Assembly: GCA_004297335.1 (NCBI GenBank)
Contig: SCUD01000171.1
Location: forward strand, 1 to 64,000
DNA: 64,000 bases
From: Gammaproteobacteria bacterium
GTDB taxonomy: Bacteria; Pseudomonadota; Gammaproteobacteria; Steroidobacterales; Steroidobacteraceae
Direction of reading: 5' to 3'
Shown here: one piece after another, positions 59,630-64,000 of the stretch
How the letters are laid out: each line of letters opens with the position of its first letter
Numbering within the stretch: position 1 is the first letter of the stretch
Notes under the pieces: generated by a model
The model's input: the letters and a program-made list of their open reading frames with translations, nothing else
The model's database searches: none
What the model was told of the DNA's origin: nothing
Program-made: the position numbers and the translations under genes

Positions 59630-61630
59630 ATGCCCCGCCGCATTCTCGTCACCAGCGCGCTGCCCTACGCCAACGGCCCCACCCACCTCGGCCACATGAC
59701 CGAGGTCGTCCAGACCGACATCTGGGTGCGGTTCCAGAAACTCGCCGGCCACGAGTGCCTGTATGTCAGCGCGGACGACGCCCACGGCACGCCGATCATG
59801 CTCAAGGCCCAGGCCGACGGCATCACGCCGGAGCAGCTGATCACGGCGGTCGGGCGCGAGCGCCGCCGCGATTTCGCTGATTTCGGCATCGGCTTCGACA
59901 ACTACTACACGACGCATTCGGATGAGAACCGCACGTTCACCGAGCGGATCTACCGGGCGCTGCAGGCCGGGGGCCATATCGTCCGGCGCAGTGTCCGGCA
60001 GGCCTACGACGAGCAGGCCGGGATGTTCCTGCCGGACCGCTACGTCCGCGGCGGCTGCCCGCGCTGCGGCGCACCGGACCAGTACGGTGACAGCTGCGAG
60101 AGCTGCGGCGCGACCTATGCGCCCGCCGACCTCATCAACCCGGTCTCGGTAATCTCCGGCACGCCGCCGGTCGAGCGGGAGTCCGAGCATCTGTTCCTCC
60201 GCCTCGGCGACTTCGAGGCGATGCTGCGCGAGTGGACGCACTCCGGTGCGCTGCACCAGGCGGCTGCGAACAAGCTCGACGAGTGGTTCACCGCGGGGCT
60301 CAGGGACTGGGATGTGTCGCGCGATGCACCCTATTTCGGCTTCGAGATCCCGGATGCGCCGGGCAAGTACTTCTACGTGTGGCTGGACGCCCCGATCGGC
60401 TACATGGCCAGCTTCGCCAATTTCTGCGCGCGCACCGGCATCGACTTCGACCAGTGGTGGGCCGCCGGCAGCAGCACTGAACTGCATCACTTCATCGGCA
60501 AGGACATCCTGTATTTTCACGCGCTGTTCTGGCCAGCGACGCTGCAGGGCGCCGGATTCCGGACGCCGACCGCGGTCCACGCGCACGGTTTCCTGACGGT
60601 CAACGGCCAGAAGATGTCGAAGTCGCGCGGCACCTTCGTCACCGCGCGCCGGTTCCTGGACCTGCTGCCCGCCGAGTATTTCCGCTATTACCTCGCGGCC
60701 AGGCTCGGTGGCGGCCTGGACGACATCGATCTCAACCTCGAGGAGTTCGCGACCCGGATCAACGCCGAGCTGGTGGGAAAACTGGTCAACATCGCCAGCC
60801 GCTGTGCGGGCTTCATCCACCGCGGGCACGGCGGCAGGCTGGCCGGGGCGCTGCCGGACCCGGCGTTGTATGCCGAATTCGTGACCGCCGGCGAGCGCAT
60901 CGGCGCCGCCTATGAGTCCTGCGAATACGCCACCGCCATCCGCGAGATCATGGCGCTGGCCGACCGGGCCAACCTCTATCTCGACCAGCACAAGCCCTGG
61001 CTGGCAGCGAAGGATCCGGCGCGGGCCGCCGAGGTGCAGGCGGTCTGCACCCAGGGGCTCAACCTGTTCCGCGTGCTGATGGCCTGGCTGAAGCCGGTGA
61101 TGCCCGTGACCGCCGGGCGCGCCGAGGCCTTCCTCTGCGCGCCGCTCGCGCTGTGGCGCGAACTCGAGGCCCCGCTGCTCGGCACCGTCATCGATGCCTA
61201 CCAGCCGCTCGCAACCCGCATCGACGCCGCGCAGGTTGCCGGGCTCGTCGCTGCGCCGGAACCAGCAGCCGCAACCGCGACCCCGCTCGCGCCGGCGCCG
61301 GCTCCGGTCAGCCTGGAGGAGTTCCAGCGACTCGACCTGCGTGTGGCCCGAATCGAGGCCGCTGCTGCGGTACCCGGCGCCGACCGGCTCCTGCAGCTGA
61401 CCGTCGAAATCGCTGGTGGCGAGAGGCGCAACGTGTTCGCCGGTATCCGCGCGGCCTATGCGCCCGAGGCGCTGGTCGGCCGGCACGTGGTCGTCGTCAC
61501 CAACCTGCCGCCGCGCCGGCTGCGCTTCGGTGTCTCCGAGGCGATGGTCCTGGCCGCGAGCGGTGATGGTGAAGGCCTGTTCCTGATCGCGCCGGACGCC
61601 GGGGCCGCGCCGGGCATGCAGGTCCGCTGA
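59630..61630 (+). CDS. metG: Methionyl-tRNA synthetase
   Basis: Class Ia synthetase (666 aa), MetG1 type. HIGH is in [13 protein letters not shown] and KMSKS is [12 protein letters not shown]. The zinc knuckle has [17 protein letters not shown], with four Cys. After an Ala/Pro-rich linker ([14 protein letters not shown], near residue 545-560) comes the C-terminal EMAP-like tRNA-binding dimerisation domain ([10 protein letters not shown] to the end). Confidence 0.96.
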   Translation: MPRRILVTSALPYANGPTHLGHMTEVVQTDIWVRFQKLAGHECLYVSADDAHGTPIMLKAQADGITPEQLITAVGRERRRDFADFGIGFDNYYTTHSDENRTFTERIYRALQAGGHIVRRSVRQAYDEQAGMFLPDRYVRGGCPRCGAPDQYGDSCESCGATYAPADLINPVSVISGTPPVERESEHLFLRLGDFEAMLREWTHSGALHQAAANKLDEWFTAGLRDWDVSRDAPYFGFEIPDAPGKYFYVWLDAPIGYMASFANFCARTGIDFDQWWAAGSSTELHHFIGKDILYFHALFWPATLQGAGFRTPTAVHAHGFLTVNGQKMSKSRGTFVTARRFLDLLPAEYFRYYLAARLGGGLDDIDLNLEEFATRINAELVGKLVNIASRCAGFIHRGHGGRLAGALPDPALYAEFVTAGERIGAAYESCEYATAIREIMALADRANLYLDQHKPWLAAKDPARAAEVQAVCTQGLNLFRVLMAWLKPVMPVTAGRAEAFLCAPLALWRELEAPLLGTVIDAYQPLATRIDAAQVAGLVAAPEPAAATATPLAPAPAPVSLEEFQRLDLRVARIEAAAAVPGADRLLQLTVEIAGGERRNVFAGIRAAYAPEALVGRHVVVVTNLPPRRLRFGVSEAMVLAASGDGEGLFLIAPDAGAAPGMQVR

Positions 61631-61641
61631 CCAGGATCGGC

Positions 61642-62157
61642 GTGGATCAGGCGAACGACATCGACGCGCTGCTGCCGCAGACGCAATGTCGCCGCTGCGG
61701 GTTCGACGGCTGCCGGCCCTACGCCGTGGCGCTGGCCGCCGGCAGTACGGCCCTGAACCGCTGTCCGCCCGGCGGCGAGGCCCTGATCAGTCGGCTGGCC
61801 GCCTTGCTGGGACGCAGCGTGCTGCCGCTCGACCCGGACCGCGGCAGCGCCGGTCCGCCGCTGGTCGCGCTGATCGACGAGACGGCCTGCATCGGCTGCG
61901 CCCGGTGTCTCGACGACTGCCCCACCGATGCCATCCTCGGCGCGCGCCGGTACCTGCACGTGGTCCTCACGGCGGACTGCAGCGGCTGTGAACTGTGCCT
62001 GCCGCCCTGCCCGGTGGACTGCATCCGGATGGTGCCGGCGCCAGACGCCGGCGACCAGACGCTGCCATGGGAGGCAATCCAGACCCGCGCCAGGCGCTTC
62101 CGCAGCCGTCACGAACGGCGGCAGGCGCTGGGCGCCAGGCGCGCACTGCCCGCATGA
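61642..62157 (+). CDS. rnfB: RnfB-like ferredoxin without membrane anchor
   Basis: A 171-aa iron-sulfur protein. The N-terminal Fe-S (4Fe-4S) domain reads CRRCGFDGCRPYAVALAAGS with a fourth Cys in NRCPPGG. Two ferredoxin motifs follow: CIGCARCLDDCPTDAI and CSGCELCLPPCPVDCI. The N-terminal membrane helix of canonical RnfB/RsxB is missing and no other rnf gene is present. It is GTG-initiated, 11 nt after metG, and overlaps nth by 4 nt. It may supply electrons to, or mature, the Fe-S endonuclease III; that is inference. Confidence 0.85.
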   Translation: MDQANDIDALLPQTQCRRCGFDGCRPYAVALAAGSTALNRCPPGGEALISRLAALLGRSVLPLDPDRGSAGPPLVALIDETACIGCARCLDDCPTDAILGARRYLHVVLTADCSGCELCLPPCPVDCIRMVPAPDAGDQTLPWEAIQTRARRFRSRHERRQALGARRALPA

Positions 62158-62819
62158 AGCGCCCGAAGGTCGCAAGGCTCGGGCCGGCACAGCGGCGACG
62201 GTTGTTCGAACGGCTGCGCGCCGCCAACCCGACGCCGCGCGGTGAATTGCAGTACCGCACGCCCTACCAGCTGCTGGTCGCGGTCATCCTGTCGGCGCAG
62301 GCCACCGACCGCAGCGTCAATCTCGCGACGCGCAAGCTGTTCCCCATTGCCGGCACGCCGGCGCGCATGGTCGAACTGGGCGAGGCCGGGCTCGCGGAGT
62401 ACATCCGCACGATCGGCCTGTGGCGCGCCAAGGCGCGGCACGTCGTCGCCATGAGCCGGTTGCTGCTCGAGCGCCACGGGGGCGAGGTGCCGCGCGAACG
62501 CGCCGCACTCGAGGCCCTGCCCGGAGTCGGGCGCAAGTCCGCCAACATCCTGCTGAATGTCGCCTTCGGCGAGTCGACGATCGCGGTCGACACCCACGTG
62601 TTCCGGGTCGCCAACCGGACCGGCCTGGCGCCCGGGCGCAACGTGCGCGAAGTCGAGGATGGCCTGCTGGCCGGCATCCCGGCCGAATTCCGCCGCGACG
62701 CTCACCACTGGCTGATCCTGCACGGGCGCCATGTCTGCACCGCGCGGCGGCCCGCCTGCGCGACCTGCCTGATCGCGGATCTCTGCCTTTATCCGGACAA
62801 GACCGGTCCGGCGCGCTGA
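62154..62819 (+). CDS. nth: Endonuclease III
   Basis: DNA glycosylase/AP lyase (221 aa) for oxidised pyrimidines. The helix-hairpin-helix with catalytic Lys is LPGVGRKSANILLNVAFGE, and the catalytic Asp is in VDTHVFRVANRTG. The C-terminal 4Fe-4S ligands follow C-x6-C-x2-C-x5-C (CTARRPACATCLIADLC). It converges with the dihydrolipoyl dehydrogenase gene, 9 nt apart. Confidence 0.95.
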   Translation: MKRPKVARLGPAQRRRLFERLRAANPTPRGELQYRTPYQLLVAVILSAQATDRSVNLATRKLFPIAGTPARMVELGEAGLAEYIRTIGLWRAKARHVVAMSRLLLERHGGEVPRERAALEALPGVGRKSANILLNVAFGESTIAVDTHVFRVANRTGLAPGRNVREVEDGLLAGIPAEFRRDAHHWLILHGRHVCTARRPACATCLIADLCLYPDKTGPAR

Positions 62820-62828
62820 CCGGAGCGC

Positions 62829-64000
62829 TCACCGCCGCGGCAGGTAGAGATCGGTCAAGGTGCCATCGAAGGCCTCGGCGGCGAAGGCGATGGTCTCGGA
62901 CAGCGTCGGGTGCGGATGAATCGTCAGGCCAATGTCGGCGGCTTCCGCTCCCATCTCGATCGCGAGCGCCACTTCGGCGATCAGCTCGCCAGCGTTGCTG
63001 CCGACGATGCCGCCACCGACGATGCGCCGGGTATCGGGATCGAACAGCAGCCGGGTGAACCCGTCGTCGCGCCCGAGCGCGAGTGAGCGGCCGCTGGCGG
63101 CCCACGGGAAAACACCCTTGCCGAGCTTGCGGCCTGCCGCCTGCGCCTCGGTCTCGGTCACACCCACCCAGGCGATCTCCGGATCGGTGTAGGCAACCGA
63201 CGGAATCACCCGTGCATCGAAGGCACGCTTGTGCCCGGCGATCACCTCGGCCGCGACCTTGCCCTCGTGGGCGGCCTTGTGAGCGAGCATCGGGCCGCCG
63301 GTGACATCGCCGATCGCCAGGATGTGCGCGAGGTTGGTGCGCTGCTGGCGGTCCACCGGGATGAAGCCGCGCGCATCCACGCGCAAGCCGGCCGCTTCCG
63401 CGCCGACCGCGCGGCCGTTCGGCACGCGTCCGACGGCGCACAGCACGCGGTCGAAGTCCTGCGGCGCGGGCGCGCCATCGCCGTCGAAAACGACCCGGAG
63501 ACCGGCATCCAGCGCCTCGATGCCGGCTACCTTCGTGCCGGTCAGGATCGAGGCGTAGCGCGCGCGCAGGCGCTTCTCCAGCGGGCGGACCAGGTCGCGG
63601 TCGCAGCCGGGGAGCAGTACTGGCGTCATCTCGACGACGCTGACCCGCGAACCCAGCGCGTCGTAGACACAGGCCATCTCCAGCCCGATGATGCCGCCGC
63701 CGATCACCAGCAGCCGCGGCGGAATGTCGGCGAGTTCCAGCGCGCCGGTCGAATCGATTACCCGCGGATCCGCGGGCAGGCCCGGCAGCCGGACCGGCTC
63801 CGAACCGGCGGCAATGATGCAGTGCTCGAAACCGATGATGCGCGTCCCGCCGTTCGCATCCCGCAGTTCGAGGCGATGCGGGGCTACCAGCCGCCCCTCC
63901 CCGGCCAGGACCCGGACCCGGCGCTGTTTCGCCAGCGCCGCGAGGCCGGTCGTCAGGCGACCGACGACCGAATTCTTCCAGCTGCGCAGCGCATCGATGT
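62829..64000 (-). CDS. lpdA: Dihydrolipoyl dehydrogenase, partial (C-terminal part)
   Basis: E3 flavoprotein of 2-oxoacid dehydrogenase complexes. Only the last ~389 codons are visible; the N-terminal FAD loop and redox-active disulfide lie beyond the right edge. Seen here are the NAD-binding GGGIIGLEMACVYDALGS, the FAD-contact NLAHILAIGDVTGGPMLAHKA and the C-terminal catalytic His-Glu block IHPHPTLSET. The sequence resembles the pyruvate dehydrogenase-linked Lpd of gammaproteobacteria; partner genes are not visible. Confidence 0.92.
   Translation of the reverse strand, partial: IDALRSWKNSVVGRLTTGLAALAKQRRVRVLAGEGRLVAPHRLELRDANGGTRIIGFEHCIIAAGSEPVRLPGLPADPRVIDSTGALELADIPPRLLVIGGGIIGLEMACVYDALGSRVSVVEMTPVLLPGCDRDLVRPLEKRLRARYASILTGTKVAGIEALDAGLRVVFDGDGAPAPQDFDRVLCAVGRVPNGRAVGAEAAGLRVDARGFIPVDRQQRTNLAHILAIGDVTGGPMLAHKAAHEGKVAAEVIAGHKRAFDARVIPSVAYTDPEIAWVGVTETEAQAAGRKLGKGVFPWAASGRSLALGRDDGFTRLLFDPDTRRIVGGGIVGSNAGELIAEVALAIEMGAEAADIGLTIHPHPTLSETIAFAAEAFDGTLTDLYLPRR

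Noticed and set aside
53998-59652. A 1884-codon open frame on the minus strand through the HEAT-kinase and pilT genes
   Set aside because: It is antisense to three well-supported genes, has Arg/His/Asp-rich noise composition and no domain. High GC depletes stops in the mirrored frame.

Overview
The window is a 64 kb piece of a high-GC, gene-dense chromosome from a gammaproteobacterium. The evidence is gene order: pcnB-folK-panB-panC; hda next to a CDP-alcohol phosphotransferase, a DUF2066 gene and purM-purN; DUF2069; lptF/lptG opposite pepA-holC-valS; and gamma-type PilT ATPases. I cannot name the genus. Most genes are packed head to tail with ATGA, TGATG or GTGA start/stop overlaps.

Layout. 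1-4763 (minus): the membrane arm of a hydrogenase-4-like complex, hyfB-hyfC-hyfE-hyfF, cut by the left edge. It faces a small ribbon-helix-helix regulator (4827-5018) across a TGCA-rich palindrome that overlaps both promoters. 5040-9300 (minus): pcnB-folK-deoxynucleoside kinase-panB-panC (RNA polyadenylation, folate, nucleotide salvage, pantothenate). 9392-9467: tRNA-Glu(CTC) with a clear promoter. 9427-18011: a metal-resistance island bounded by a 43-bp direct repeat of the tRNA-Glu 3' half. It carries a tacAT-type toxin-antitoxin pair, a czcI-like small exported protein, czcCBA, a PII-like protein and czcD, but no integrase. 17969-22258: an AsnB-type amidotransferase whose last codons lie in the displaced tRNA fragment, an orphan gene, an RDD membrane protein and a luciferase-like oxidoreductase. 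22255-24413 (minus): lptF-lptG for LPS export. 24552-34294 (plus): pepA-holC-orphan-valS-moxR-DUF58-tgpA-mtfA. 34267-39090 (minus): pssA, a family 4 uracil-DNA glycosylase, rimI, prfC and an MFS transporter. 39176-41517 (plus): proS and a small lytic transglycosylase. 41530-47543 (minus): acylphosphatase and a six-gene Mrp cation/proton antiporter with fused MrpA-MrpB. 47597-54899: wrbA, DUF2069, hda, CDP-alcohol transferase, DUF2066, purM-purN-DUF3108, dcd and the Fe-S carrier gene mrp. 55006-59574 (plus): a HEAT-repeat/Ser-Thr kinase fusion followed by two PilT-type ATPases. 59630-62819 (plus): metG, a soluble RnfB-like ferredoxin and nth. 62829-64000 (minus): the C-terminal part of dihydrolipoyl dehydrogenase, cut by the right edge.

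The least ordinary parts are the tRNA-Glu island with its toxin-antitoxin pair at the distal junction, the HEAT-kinase/PilT/PilT operon, and the RHH-TGCA switch in front of the hyf-like operon. None is proven to be an undescribed system. All coordinates and motifs were read by eye, and family assignments rest on recognised motifs rather than database searches.
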